From Paramecium sonneborni (taxonomy: Eukaryota; Ciliophora; Oligohymenophorea; Peniculida; Parameciidae): a stretch of DNA of 64,000 nucleotides. Below, piece after piece: positions 1 to 11,264 of this stretch. The stretch is taken from the NCBI GenBank assembly GCA_905182985.1, contig CAJJDN010000102.1, forward strand, positions 203,235 through 267,234, given 5' to 3'. The notes under the pieces are model-generated. The model was not told the DNA's origin and ran no database searches. It worked only from the letters and a program-made list of their open reading frames with translations. The position numbers and the translations under genes are program-made. Every line of letters begins with the position of its first letter. Within the stretch, counting starts at the first letter, position 1.

Positions 1-3
1 TTA

Positions 4-362
4 TCATTATTTCATTTATACATCTCCCATTTATCCTCTTGTTCTTACTTCTCTTTCCAATTCAACTAACATCTTTGAATTTCTTTTAACTTCTTATGTA
101 AGTTACTTTTCCAGCATTTACACTTAATCCTATAATTGAGCTAATCTATCCATTTATAGCTAACTTTGTTCAAAATTCTCAACAGGCACAGAAGTATTTG
201 CAAAGTTTCTCCTTGATTCGGCTGTTCTTGTTGGTTCATTCTTTACTTCTTATGAGCGACGATAATCTGGTGCTTAAAATCTAGATTCTCCTGTTATTGG
301 ATTTATTGCTTAACGACCTGCCTTACATGTAGATAAGATTATCTTACTTAACTTAAACTCAT
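4..362 (-). CDS. Short coiled-coil protein, unrecognised
   Basis: Read with TAA/TAG as Gln, the minus strand is open to a TGA at 4-6. The N-terminal part reads roughly MSLSRQAINPITGESR and then basic, Ser/Arg-rich sequence. The C-terminal half is a heptad-like coiled coil (QMDRLAQLQDQVQMLEKQ and following) rich in Gln, Glu and Lys. The start at 362 needs a 35-nt phase-1 intron at 318-352 (GTTAAG...CAG), longer than usual for this window, so the first exon is uncertain. About 107 aa. I do not recognise the family. The coiled coil suggests a structural or scaffold role, which is inference only. Confidence 0.55.
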
Positions 363-555
363 TTAGTATTTTAAAATATGTAATTATATTAATTATCAAT
401 TTTAGATAACTTAAAATTTTCTAAACTTTATAATTACAATTTATCTGTAAGTTAATAGTCAAATTTATTGAATATATATATAAATCAAAATCTTAGATAT
501 ATAGAAATATATTTTTACAATATTAAATAATTGAATAATATATAAAATCATACAT

Positions 556-2540
556 TCAAGATTCTTCATCATCCATATCATGGCCATATTATCCATCATC
601 ATCTGCAAATCCTTGATCTATATCTTCTTCAATTTATTCATCATCATTTTTCTATTATTTTGATTACGGTTTCTTTTATTCCATTTTTTACATGACTTGT
701 TTTTTATTTTTTCTCAAAACTTCTTTAAAATTTTCTGGTAAATCTGTTTTACATCTTCCATATTCATAATCTACTTCAATTTATTCGTTAGTTTCTAATA
801 AAATTAAAACACCCTTTCCATGAAAAGTATCATCTCTAAAATTACCTATATATTAAACTTTTCCATTACTATATGTATACTTTCCTTCAAGACAATCTAT
901 TATTGATATAAAAATTTACATCTTTATCCATTACGAAATAATCCCTTATATTCACTTCCATCCTCATAAATTAAAACACCATCTTTTGGTTTATCATTTT
1001 CAAATTCTCCTTCAAAAATTAAATCACCAAAATACAATTTTCCACTAGTTCTTTTGAATTCATCAATGATTCCATCAAACAAATGATTTTAACCATATGT
1101 AAAAAGTCCTTCTCTTGGAGTATTTTTTACAAATTTTCCTTCAAAATTTGATTTGTTTCTATAAATTTCTTTTCCATCTATTTTTTCACCTAATTTTATT
1201 TCTCCTTCATATTAAATAATTTATCTTTTCTTTGGTAAATTCTTCTAACTTGTTAAGACATATATTATTTCACCCTAACCATTAGGAATATATTTTTATT
1301 CATCAAACTCTCCAATATATATATATTTATTTAATTCTACAATAATTTTTGCATGATTTTCAAATAAATTTAATAGAATATATGTAACAGCTTTTGATGT
1401 TTTCATTTCAATAGTTCCATCTTTACTTAAATTACCATTTTCAAATACTCCATAATGCCATTAATCTTCAAATTTTCCATATCCATATCCATGGGGTATT
1501 ATCTTATCATCTTATAATTTACCAAATCCAACATATTATTGATCAACATCAATAGCTTATTAAAAGAATGGATATTCAACTTTTAATGGATTATCAGGAT
1601 AACAAATCAATAATTAAAATATAGATCTTTTTTATTAATCCAAAGATAAAATTTAAGATAAGATTGGTAAAATAGTTTTATAATCTCCTTCAAATGGTTT
1701 TTCTACTTTTGCTAATGAATTTATCTATTTTTTTAATGTATCTTTAAACTTATCAAATCTTTATTAATCTTCTTTAGTTCTATCACTTTTTTAATTTTCT
1801 CTAAGTACTTTGAGTACTGATTATAATATATTATCTTTAAGTTATCCATCCTCAAAAAATAAATCTGCTGAATTAATTTTAGTAATAGCACATAATACAA
1901 CTAAACCTGCTTAAAATGAATAAGTATAAATTAAATTTGCAAGAGATTTATCCTTATAATAGTTATCAGTACTAGGTGTATAAGGTCTATGAAATTTAGA
2001 ACCTTTATATGATATACCCATATTTGATATAACATAATTCTTACCATCTACAAATATATTTTGAGGTGCCAAATCCAAAAATTCATATGTTGTACGACCT
2101 ATAAATAATTATAATCACTTACCTGTAATTAGAAGATTCTTACAAAATGTTGTTAGTAATTCTAAGGCTTATTCTTAGTTTAATTGATCTTCTTAATCTA
2201 ATCTCTTTTTTAACTCATTTAATCTATATAAAACATATAGATCTGATTATTTATCATTTAATTCTTTCTCTCCTATTAATACTATTCTTGTATTATTTTC
2301 ATTAACACATTCAAGCATTGCTCTTTATAATTACAACACTTTGGCTCTAAAAATATCATGCCCCAAATTTTCATATATTTATAGAATATATTTCTATCCA
2401 TCCTTAGTATTTGACATTGTATAACATATAGATGATATTCCCAAATAAAAGTCTCGACCTTTACCTATTACACTTTCTTAAGTGTAATTTTTATTTATGT
2501 AACTGGCATCAACTACAATTGAATTGTACTATTATAACAT
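556..2540 (-). CDS. Pseudokinase-MORN repeat protein
   Basis: About 645 aa after removing two introns, 2099-2122 (24 nt) and 897-919 (23 nt); with both removed the frame is continuous from ATG to TGA. Residues ~20-200 resemble a protein kinase: glycine-rich loop-like VIGKGRDF, catalytic-loop position DLAPQNIFVDG and activation start NMGIS. The VAIK lysine position reads YILQIYE, the HRD motif is absent and DFG is replaced by NMG, so catalysis is unlikely. Residues ~325-600 carry repeated MORN motifs (for example YIGEFDE, NFEGKFVKN, LIFEGEFEND, YIGNFRDD), known in other proteins as membrane- or lipid-associated repeats. The C-terminus is acidic (GFADDDGQYGHDMDDEES). Probably a scaffold, perhaps at cortex or membranes (inference). 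Confidence 0.8.
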
Positions 2541-2555
2541 TAATTAAAAATAATA

Positions 2556-3062
2556 TCAATTCATAAATGTGATTACCTCAGGATCATCTTCTTATATACC
2601 ATCATATTTTAGTTTAAATTTATATTAAGTTTGACTAAAATTAAAAAAGAATGACAAATTCAATTAATTTAGAATAAAAAATATTATATCAAGCTTTATT
2701 TACCAATTCAGGATGCTTAAGTTTTATATGTTAATTTAATGATCCTTCACTTCTAAACATAAAGTAATTATTACCCATATTTCTTACCACATTTTGATAA
2801 TGGACATTCAAAATTGCGTTAAATTTCACTTGCTAGACTTCTCAATCTTTTTTTCCTTTCCTCAAAAGACTAGTTGTTTCTATCTTTCTAATAATTTAAT
2901 ATTATATTCCTACTTCCAATTGTTCAAGTTTTTAAAGTATTTCTGTTTTCTCTTTCAGTAGTTCCTTTATCTATATAAAATCTCACTATTTATCCTTACC
3001 TTTTTTCTTAAATTGATATTGCACAGATATTACTAGATATATTCTCCTTAATAATCACCCAT
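2556..3062 (-). CDS. Small C2H2 zinc-finger protein, model incomplete
   Basis: Starts MGDYQGEY, passes three short introns (29, 26 and 22 nt, all GTA...TAG) and a lysine-rich coiled coil (LLKEKTEILQKLEQLE), then one clear C2H2 finger: FECPLSKCGKKY...LNQHIKLKHPE, with spacing C-x4-C-x12-H-x4-H. After HPEL the frame meets a TGA. An adjacent frame stays open and ends in a coding-looking tail (LKYDGIQEDDPEVITFMN) before TGA 2556-2558. Either an intron I could not place or a 1-nt frameshift lies near 2690-2710. Total coding length with only the three visible introns is not a multiple of three, which supports a missing element. Function unknown; nucleic-acid or protein binding is possible. Confidence 0.6.
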
Positions 3063-4030
3063 CAATTTAAAAATTAATTGTTTTAATATTTATCATTTCA
3101 CAAATCATTAAATATAAAGATAAATCTCATAATAATACTTTATTTTATTATTATTTATATCTCATTTTCAACTTACCATCAAACAACTCAAATTCATTGT
3201 TCTTCCTTAAGATAGTATTAATACAAATACTAATACTAATACAAATACAAATACAAAAAAGTTATTAGTCTTACCCTTTTTTGCGTTTTTAATATTCCTA
3301 AAATTCTGACAAATTCTCATCTAATTTATTAAACTTAATTATAAAATAAATCTTTATTTTCAAACTTCAACATTTCACAAATCTCTCCATAACTATAAAA
3401 TCTTAAATTAAATTTTTTTTATTGTATAAGAACCTTAAAAATTGTGGCTTTTTAATGATAATTATTCTTAAATAATTATTTACATTCATTCAAAGTGGTA
3501 TGAATATAAACATGGTATTTCAATCTAATTATCATCATCTGCATATCTTTCATTAAATATAAAAATTTGATATTTTATATTTTAAAATTTTGTAATAGAT
3601 AAAATTTCTAATAAATTGATGCCTATAAAGTTATTTAAGTGATTTTATCTCAAAGTTACTCATAAAAGTTATTTGACTAATTTGGTTATTATTGATTGAT
3701 TATTTATGATTATCTTGTTGTAAAACAATTTATTATAAAATAATATTCTATTTTATTTTATATTTTGAGGATTGATAATGAATAGGCTGTTCTTATAAAT
3801 TTAAAACATAAAATAGAGGTTTGATTTAATGAAAAATTCTTGAAACCAAATATTTCTATTGATATTATAACCTTATAATGTGAATTTTACTAGAATTTTA
3901 ATGAATAATAGACTTTACAACAATTTTCGAAATATAATAATAAATATATCGACCTCCTTTTATATCATTTGTTTTTAAAGTGCCTATATATTTATAAATT
4001 AATTATTAAAAACTATTACTATTGATTTTA
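3063..4030. other. AT-rich spacer with small microsatellite
   Basis: Nearly 1 kb between a minus-strand and a plus-strand gene. It holds a short AATAC/AAATAC/TAATAC microsatellite at about 3220-3256. On the minus strand (3127-3320) two short open stretches look weakly coding (for example NNEFELFDGKLKMRYK) but I could not join them into a gene. Otherwise I see nothing. Confidence 0.4.
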
Positions 4031-4728
4031 ATGGCATCTAAATACTTATAAAAATATCCAGTGCCTGAAAATTTTCATTAAATCTTACATGATTTTACGA
4101 GAGAAGTAATAAAAACAAAAATAATTGGATAGGTATTAAGAGATTAGCCAGATGATATAATTTAGTATGGTATGGAATATTTTGAATGTATGAGAGATGG
4201 GAAGGTATTCAATTTTTAGAGCAAATATAATATTTCAAAAGGTTAATCAATTGAAAGGAAGCATTAATAGACAAAGCCTAAAGATTTAACAGAACAAAGT
4301 AGAAAAGTAGTTGAAATATCTAATAAAAAATAAGATGTTGATAGAAAATCTTCAGCACCTAAAACATAATCTGTAAGATAACTTTCAGCAGGGTCTTAGG
4401 CAAGCTTTCCAGAAGAGAAGAAAGCTGCTACAGATTATATTAATGAATTATATCAGAAAGTTGAATAGGATATAGATTAATTAGAATCTGGTAAAAGTGA
4501 AACTTAAAATGCTTTTTTTGAATCACAATTTGTAATCATTACAATATTACTAAGGATGGAAAAGACTTAGAAAAGATTATAAAGATTTAGGCTAGTGCCA
4601 AAGGAATGTTAGTTAGAAATTAATTAAAGTAATAATAATAAGAAGCAATGATATATGAAGAAGAAGAGGAAGTAAATTTCTAATCATCATAAAAACCACA
4701 AGAAGATGGTTAAGAGGAATATATGTGA
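4031..4728 (+). CDS. SPA17-like ciliary protein (RIIa + IQ motif)
   Basis: 224 aa with one intron, 4532-4554 (23 nt, ending AAG). Residues ~9-50 (VPENFHQILHDFTREVI ... GQVLRDQPDDIIQYG) match the RIIa dimerisation/docking fold, which in known proteins binds the amphipathic helix of A-kinase anchoring proteins. Near residue 180 there is an IQ motif (KIIKIQASAKGMLVRNQ), a typical calmodulin-binding helix. RIIa plus IQ in one short protein is the architecture of SPA17 (SP17) of sperm flagella and cilia. The middle is Ser/Gln-rich linker and the C-terminus is acidic. Role as an axonemal or radial-spoke-associated adaptor is inferred from family and from the organism being ciliated. Confidence 0.85.
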
Positions 4729-4860
4729 TAAATAACTTATTAGATATATATTAAAATTATATTAATATTCTGGTAGGTTCTAATTTACTTAAGAAATATT
4801 GAATGGCATTTAAATGAAATCCTAAATTTCTATTAAAATGTAATAATAATATAAATAAAA

Positions 4861-5688
4861 ATGAAAATATCATAAGAAATTATTGGTACTGGTTTAACTA
4901 GCTAAGTAAAAGTTGTTTAGATTAAAGAAGATTATTATGCTATAAAAAAATTCAGAGATAATTATTCTGTAAAATAGATTCGAAAAGAAATTAATATTTT
5001 AAAATACCTTAATCATCCTAATATTATATAGATAATAGATTATAATCTTGAAAGCAAATATATTATAACAGAGCTTTTGAATAAGATGGATTTGTTTGAT
5101 ATTTTGGCTAAGAATAAGAAAGCATTTAAAATAAATTCAATAAAATACTTTAGTAAATAATTGGCATAAGTTATATAATATTTACATGAAAAAGGATTTG
5201 CACATAGGGATATAAAATTAGAAAATATATTGTTAGATGATAATTTCAATTTAAGATTATGTGATTTTGGATTGGGTGAAGAGATGGACTCAAATTTAGT
5301 ATAAAAAAGTTTAGGAACTTTAGGATATTTAGCTCCTGAATTTTATAGTGATGGACTTATAAGTGCTTAAGAATTAGGAAAAGCAGATATTTATTCATTA
5401 GGAATATGTATATTTGTTTTAGGATTTGCACATCCTCCATACAAATCGAATACAACGTAATGTCCATATTGGAATTTACTTTAAATGGGATAATGGTAAT
5501 AATATTGGGAATTAATTGATAAATAGAATAAATTTAATTAAGATTTTTATAGTTTTATAGAGGGAATGTTAGATTAAGATCCATCAAAGAGGTTTACAAT
5601 ATAGGAAGTGCTTTAACATCAATTTTTGATAGGAGAATGGAAAGAAGAATTTGAGATGGAAATTAGAGAAAGATTATTTAAATAGTGA
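4861..5688 (+). CDS. Serine/threonine protein kinase (single domain)
   Basis: 275 aa, no intron, almost only a kinase domain. Visible motifs: glycine-rich loop [17 protein letters not shown]-type lysine in YYAIKKF, catalytic loop [16 protein letters not shown] in LCDFGLG, APE in YLAPEFY and the D of subdomain IX in [12 protein letters not shown]. All catalytic residues are present, so it should be active. No regulatory domain is seen. A second kinase of similar size starts 58 bp downstream on the same strand and shares the short layout, suggesting tandem duplication. Substrate unknown; the broad group (ULK/CAMK-like ciliate expansions) is not decided. Confidence 0.9.
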
Positions 5689-5746
5689 GACAGGTGTCTT
5701 TAAATAGGTTATTGATTGTTATATACTTTATATTTAATTAATTATA

Positions 5747-6556
5747 ATGTAAATACAAAATAAAATTGGAGAAGGGCTGTTCGGTCAAATTCATAAATGT
5801 TTAACTGATGATGGGAATACATGTGCAATAAAAATTTATAAAGAGAGATGTCCTAGAAAATTAAGAGAGAAAGAGATAAAGATTCTGTAATCTATTAGTC
5901 ACACAAATATTCAGAAAATTGTGAAGTCAGATTAGGAATATAAATGGTTCATTACAGAATTGATGAATTAAGATCTCTATTAAATGATCATTAAACATGG
6001 TTGTCTATAATAGAGTACCATAAAATAAATTCTATTATAACTAAGTAATGGATTGTCTTATTTACATTAACTTGGTTATGTTCATAGAGATATCAAATTA
6101 GAAAATGTAATGATGACAAAAGAACCTGTTATAAAATTTATCGATTTTGGTCTATCTGTTTACATTGATTATAATAAATAATATCCAAGACATTGTGGAA
6201 CTTCAACTTACATGGCACCAGAGTTAAATTTAGATGACAAACTAATTATGGGAGAAATTCTGAAGAAATCTGATATTTTTGCACTTGGTGTATTAATATT
6301 CATACTTTGTTATGGTTGTCCACCATTTACTATTGCTAAATCCACTGAATGTAAATTTTGGTAAACTATTGAATAAAGAAAATGGTAATCCTTCTGGAAT
6401 TACTTTGATAAAAAAATCATTAGATCTGATGATCATTTCAAGAATTTGATTCAAAATATGTTAGAGCCTGATCATAAATCAAGATTTACAATACAATAAG
6501 TGAAAGAACATTAATACTTAAATGAAGTAGGAAATTTAAATGAACTATTATTATGA
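5747..6556 (+). CDS. Serine/threonine protein kinase, tandem paralogue
   Basis: 269 aa, single exon. Motifs: IGEGLFGQIHKC (glycine loop), CAIKIYKE (lysine), [11 protein letters not shown] (catalytic loop), KFIDFGLSV (DFG), YMAPELN (APE) and KSDIFALGVLIF. All expected catalytic residues are there. It matches the upstream kinase in length, in ending just after the C-lobe and in features such as a tryptophan-rich stretch after subdomain IX (ECKFWQTIEQRKWQSFW here, YWNLLQMGQWQQYW there). Likely a tandem duplicate that has diverged. Substrate and pathway unknown. Confidence 0.9.
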
Positions 6557-6600
6557 ATAATTTAACTTATTATACCAGTTTCTTAAATTTAAATTATTTT

Positions 6601-6927
6601 ATGGATTATATCAATTTCTTAAAAGAAGACAATGCTGTTGATCAAGTCTTAATTTAATTCAATGAACATGTCGAATCTACATTTCAACAATAGAATCTAT
6701 AAGAATAAGTCTAAAATTTATTAACTGATCTTTCCAAGCCTTTGATTATTGATGAAAAAGTCTATTATACTGTTCATTAAGCTCCATGGCATTTAGTTAC
6801 TAATAAAGGAGGATGTTGTATTATCAAAAAAGAAGGAGTACTTGTAATTGCAGCATATGATGAAAATAAAGGATAAAATCCAAGTAGATTTAGAAGAAGA
6901 ATGAGTTTACTTGATAAAATAATTTGA
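6601..6927 (+). CDS. Small conserved-looking protein, unrecognised
   Basis: 108 aa, single exon, starting 44 bp after the kinase stop. The N-terminal half is helical and Gln/Glu-rich. The second half reads like a compact globular unit: VYYTVHQAPWHLVTNKGG, CCIIKKEGVLVIAAYD, ending in RFRRRMSLLDKII. Codon use and spacing fit the neighbours, so it is probably a real gene. I cannot assign a family; a profilin- or roadblock-like small fold is only a guess. Confidence 0.7.
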
Positions 6928-7324
6928 TTATAAAATACAAAATCAATAATTAATCATATTTTTAAAAAGGGGATATACATCTAAAGAATTCAGGTTTAAA
7001 ATAAACAAAATAATATTAATAATCTGTATTGGATTTCAAAATATTTATATGAAAGAGAAAAATTAAATAGTTGAATAAGAGAAAAGAAATTCCTAATTTT
7101 CAATAACTCATTTTCTATTTATAAAATAAAAAAGAAGAAACCAATATATATTTGATTAATTCATAATCATAAAATATTTAAGTACTTATTTTATTCTCAT
7201 TTTAATTAAGAATTTAAATTAGATTTCAAACAATCAAGCAATCTTGATTTGTATAAAATTTTGCCATAAATATTTTCAATTTTATTTTGTAGTCAATCAA
7301 AATAAATATTAATTTTAGATCAAA
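6928..7324. other. AT-rich spacer
   Basis: About 400 bp with no model I can support. Short Lys/Gln open stretches occur on the plus strand but carry repeated TGA codons. Confidence 0.4.
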
Positions 7325-7534
7325 ATGAAAAGAAATATTTTAAGAATACTTGATTCTAGTTATAAAATTTTTAAAGCATAAAAAGGCTTCAAAAAATTTG
7401 ATCAACTAATTTAAGTTGAAATAATGAACTAATTACCTAAAAGAATAATTGAAGAGTTTCTATAAGAATAGTATTTAAATTATGGGAAGGTGAATGAAGG
7501 TAAATTTAAGAAAAAAGATATATATTTAGAGTGA
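7325..7534 (+). CDS. Possible small basic protein (69 aa)
   Basis: ATG to TGA open for 70 codons with the ciliate code, giving a Lys/Gln-rich helical protein (MKRNILRILDSSYKIF at the start, EGKFKKKDIYLE at the end). Its only support is the open frame and an even amino-acid mix. It could be chance, or an exon of a longer gene. No family recognised. Confidence 0.35.
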
Positions 7535-7714
7535 ATGAGATGAGAATAATAAATGATTGTTTATAGAATGAAAGATTACTAGAAAAGGTTAATGAATGGT
7601 GGTATTTAAAATGAATGTAAAGAGAGGGGATACTGAAATATTGTAATATTTAGCTTATTTTTATTTGATAATTAAAATATTTCATATTTGCGCGAAAATA
7701 GTTGATTAAAGGAT

Positions 7715-9289
7715 ATGCCGCCGAAGAAAAATGTATAAAACAACAAAAATATATAAAACTTCTTTAGTAATGGAAATAAGAAGGAGAGAAAAGAGATAAA
7801 AGAGAAATAAAAATAATTTATTAAATGTCCTTTAATCGGATCAGTAGGTTTTCAATTAAGGAGAGTACTATAGAGATATAGAAATGAGATGATGAAAGAA
7901 TTTAATTTAGGATAATTATTACAATAGATAGGGAAAATAGAAAATTTGGATTCGATAGGAAATATGTTAAGTTCAATATTGTATTTGAATATAACAAAGA
8001 TGTCAGATATTTGGAGTGATATTTATACACCTGATAATGTTGATGATGTAATTTGATATCTAAACTTAGTTAATTAGTTAAGAAAATACTTAAGTTCTTA
8101 AACATTGGTTGAAGAATTCTTTTTCTATATTGGTATAAGATTAAGTAGAATAATCAGAGTCATGGTATTCTTAATCTAATTCAATGAATAATTAAAACAT
8201 GAATTATTAGATGTTAAACATATATGGTACAAGTGGAAAGATGAGTACTATTTTGGCAATAGCAAGAGCATATAAAATAGATGTTCTATTGACTTATAAT
8301 TATACAGAGAAGAGAGAATTTGAAGAGATGTTTGCAAGCCAACATATAAAATTTACTTAAGAATAAGAAAATACTGAATTTGGAAACAAGAAGAAGATTA
8401 TTGTTCATAGAGGGACTCTTCCAAAATTCATAAACTCTAGAATGTTATAGATACAGCGAGTGCCTTTTATATGGATTACAGGTATGGAGTCTTCATAATT
8501 GCAGACTGTAAGCAGAATCACGAACTTTTCGATAACTTTGAACTAGTGCAATATCCTCATAATGAAATCGTTAGATACATTTATTTAATATTGTTAATTG
8601 AGCATACTTATAAAGACTAATTGGATATAATCAATTCAGAGTTAAAAAAGAAAGTCATCTATGAAAACATGAAAGATAAGGGAGGTTTTTATTCTAATTT
8701 TTCAATCAAGAAACCCTTTCTTAAGATTCAAAATTTAGATATGAATTTAAATTATTCAGATATATTTATACTTACATTATATATGAAGGGTAATATGAGA
8801 AATATATTGAATTGGTTATAATTTCATTAAGATGATCATAATATTCAATTCTTAATTAAAGAACTCAAATTATCAAATATATAATTGTCATATATGTTAA
8901 AAAATCAATTACCATTATTTAGACCTATTGATAATAATTATTAATTAGATCAGAAAGCCTAATAATGGTATGATGAATAATGTATAAATTTAATTGATGA
9001 TATGATACAAAGTAGATAGAAATTATTTATTGAATCTTATGGGAGAAGAATAATTAATAGCAAAAAACATTTATACTTAATCAATCATGTTCTAAAGGTA
9101 ATGTATTATAGGTATTTATAATAGCATAATGCATTTAATGTCCAAACTATTAATTAGAATACTAGATTAAGAAGATTGAATAGAGAACCTTAAGATCTTT
9201 ATAAACCATTGTAATCACTCTTTGAATAAGATGAACAATATGAGATGTTTAAGTAATTTGATAAATTTTCAGAGTTTTTAATAGGTTGA
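7715..9289 (+). CDS. ATAD5/Elg1-like clamp-loader ATPase, divergent
   Basis: 509 aa with introns 8048-8069 (22 nt) and 8482-8504 (23 nt). Residues ~97-135 (KMSDIWSDIYTPDNVDDL ... VLKHWLKN) match the lead-in of large RFC subunits and ATAD5/Elg1 (W-x-D-x-Y-x-P ... W). A P-loop-like segment follows near residue 160 (LNIYGTSGKMSTILAIA), then FIWITDCKQN at the sensor/Walker-B area and an all-helical C-terminal part. ATAD5 unloads PCNA from DNA. Here the Walker A lacks the usual GKT/S end (GK is followed by M), so ATP hydrolysis may be weakened. The start MPPKKN fits a nuclear protein. RFC1- or Ctf18-like identity cannot be excluded. Confidence 0.65.
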
Positions 9290-9409
9290 TAATATTTGTA
9301 CAAATCTCCTAAAATAACATTTTTTTATTTATATATATATATTGATGTTGAATAATTATATCACCATAAATTTGAGTGAGAATAATTTATTCATTTTTTT
9401 TGAAGTAAA

Positions 9410-11252
9410 ATGAAAAGTAGTTCAATGACAAAAGAATAAATAGTAGATGAATTTACTCTTTATAAAAGGTATGTTTAGCATCTATAATCTACCTTATTGT
9501 AAAATGAAGGTTAAAAATAGAGAGAAATAAAAGTGAATGTAATTAGAACAGAAGCTTATGAAATTGACATAAAAGTTAAGAGGAATCGTGATAATCTACC
9601 TATTAAAACAAATTACTATAAGAGTGTACCTAGTAACATTAGATTATAACATCCAACCCCAGTATTTTTAGAACGTTTAAGTAGAATTTTAGTTATATTT
9701 CTTAAAGCTCCTTTGTCAATTCCAACAAAATTAACAGAAGAAATAGAGGAACATGTATAAACCTTAGAATAAGGATTAGCTAAAAGCATTGAAGATAGTA
9801 AACACTATTTAAAATTGGAGAATAAAATATTCATAGATTTGTTTTTTGATAAATTTAAAGATAAATTAAGTGGTTTATAAGCAGTTTTTTAATTGTAAGA
9901 ATTAGCTTAAGTTATTGGATGTTCAGCTGATTAAATTTAATCATATTATTTAGCAAAACAAGCAAAAAAATATGATTAATTTGTAGGTTTTAATGTGAAA
10001 TACTAGTTTGTAAGATTTAATAGATATTTTTGTCCAATTTGCAATTTATATCTATGTAGTTTACATTATCATTCTAAAAATCAAAGATTGTATATAGAAA
10101 AAGAACCTGAAGAAGAACCATAAGATTAATAAAAAGATGATCCTACTCATCATGATAATTTTTATGAGACTGAATTTAAACCAAGTCAATAAGTTTTAAG
10201 AGAAGTGTTTGGAAGATATAAATTAAATAATAAAATGGAAATGGAATAGAGATGTAGAGATATTACCTAATGTGGAAAATATGGAATAGATTAAAATAAA
10301 ATGAAAAAGTTTTAATAAAAATCAGTTGAGTAAATGTTAGAATTTGGATTTAGTAATTGTTGTTTTATGGCAAGAATCTTAAGTCATAGGATTTATCCTG
10401 TAACTTGTTAATAAATTAATTATTTAATAAAGACTTTGAAGAGTTAAAGTAAGAAACACATCACAAATGGTAAACGTAAATAACAATAAGCATCTAAGAA
10501 ATAGAACTTAAATAATTATGCATAATAATATATACCATGTTTTCATGAAGGAGAATGTGGATCAAATTCATGTACTTGTGTAACATGTCATAAATATTGT
10601 TGTTGTAAAGGTTAATGTCAACAAAAAGCAAAATCTTGTGATTGTCGAATTTGTGGTTATGATGAAAAAAAATAAAAGCATTCATGTCCATGTTACATTA
10701 GTGGATATGAATGTGATCCATAATTATGTAAATGCCAATCATGTTCAAATAAAAATCTATTGCTTCAGGTTCGAAAATAGTTTGTCCTAGGTAAATCTTT
10801 AATTTGTAATGGACTTGGTTTATTTGCAGCTTAAAATTTCAAAGTTTGTGATTTTGTTGGAGAATATACAGGTAATTATATACTCTTAGATGATGAAAGT
10901 ATGGCTATCGAATGTAATTCATTTTTATATTTTAGAATGTGATTGGATTACCAATAATCATTACCTATTCGAAGTCGATGATAAATGGTAAGTAGATGGA
11001 ACCTATTACAGTAATTGTTTAAGATATATCAATCATGCTACAAAGAAATCAGATCTTGCGAATTGTTAAGCCTAGATTCTCTTTTCCGAAGGAAGATGGA
11101 AAATTGCCATGTATTTATATGATATATTTAAAAGGTTCTCAACAAAAAATATATCTATTGGAGAAGAATTATTCTTTGATTATGGAGATAAGTTTTTAAC
11201 TAAATGGTTAACCGATTTTAACAAATTATGTGACGATTACTTCAAAAAATGA
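9410..11252 (+). CDS. Enhancer of zeste-type histone H3 methyltransferase (CXC + SET)
   Basis: 598 aa with introns 10914-10935 (22 nt) and 11111-11134 (24 nt, ending AAG); the frame is exact with both removed. An N-terminal helical part with a CxxC/H cluster (YFCPICNLYLCSLHYH) is followed by a cysteine-rich CXC domain at ~375-455 (CFHEGECGSNSCTC ... CPCYISGYECDPQLCKC), then a C-terminal SET domain: FVGEY, LFEVDDKWQVDGTYY, RYINHA (NHS/C position), ANC and GEELFFDYGDKF. This order is diagnostic of E(z)/EZH, the Polycomb H3K27 methyltransferase. In Paramecium the Ezl1 protein places H3K9me3 and H3K27me3 on transposons and IESs for genome elimination; which Ezl paralogue this is cannot be told here. 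Confidence 0.92.
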
Positions 11253-11264
11253 TTACTTATAAAA

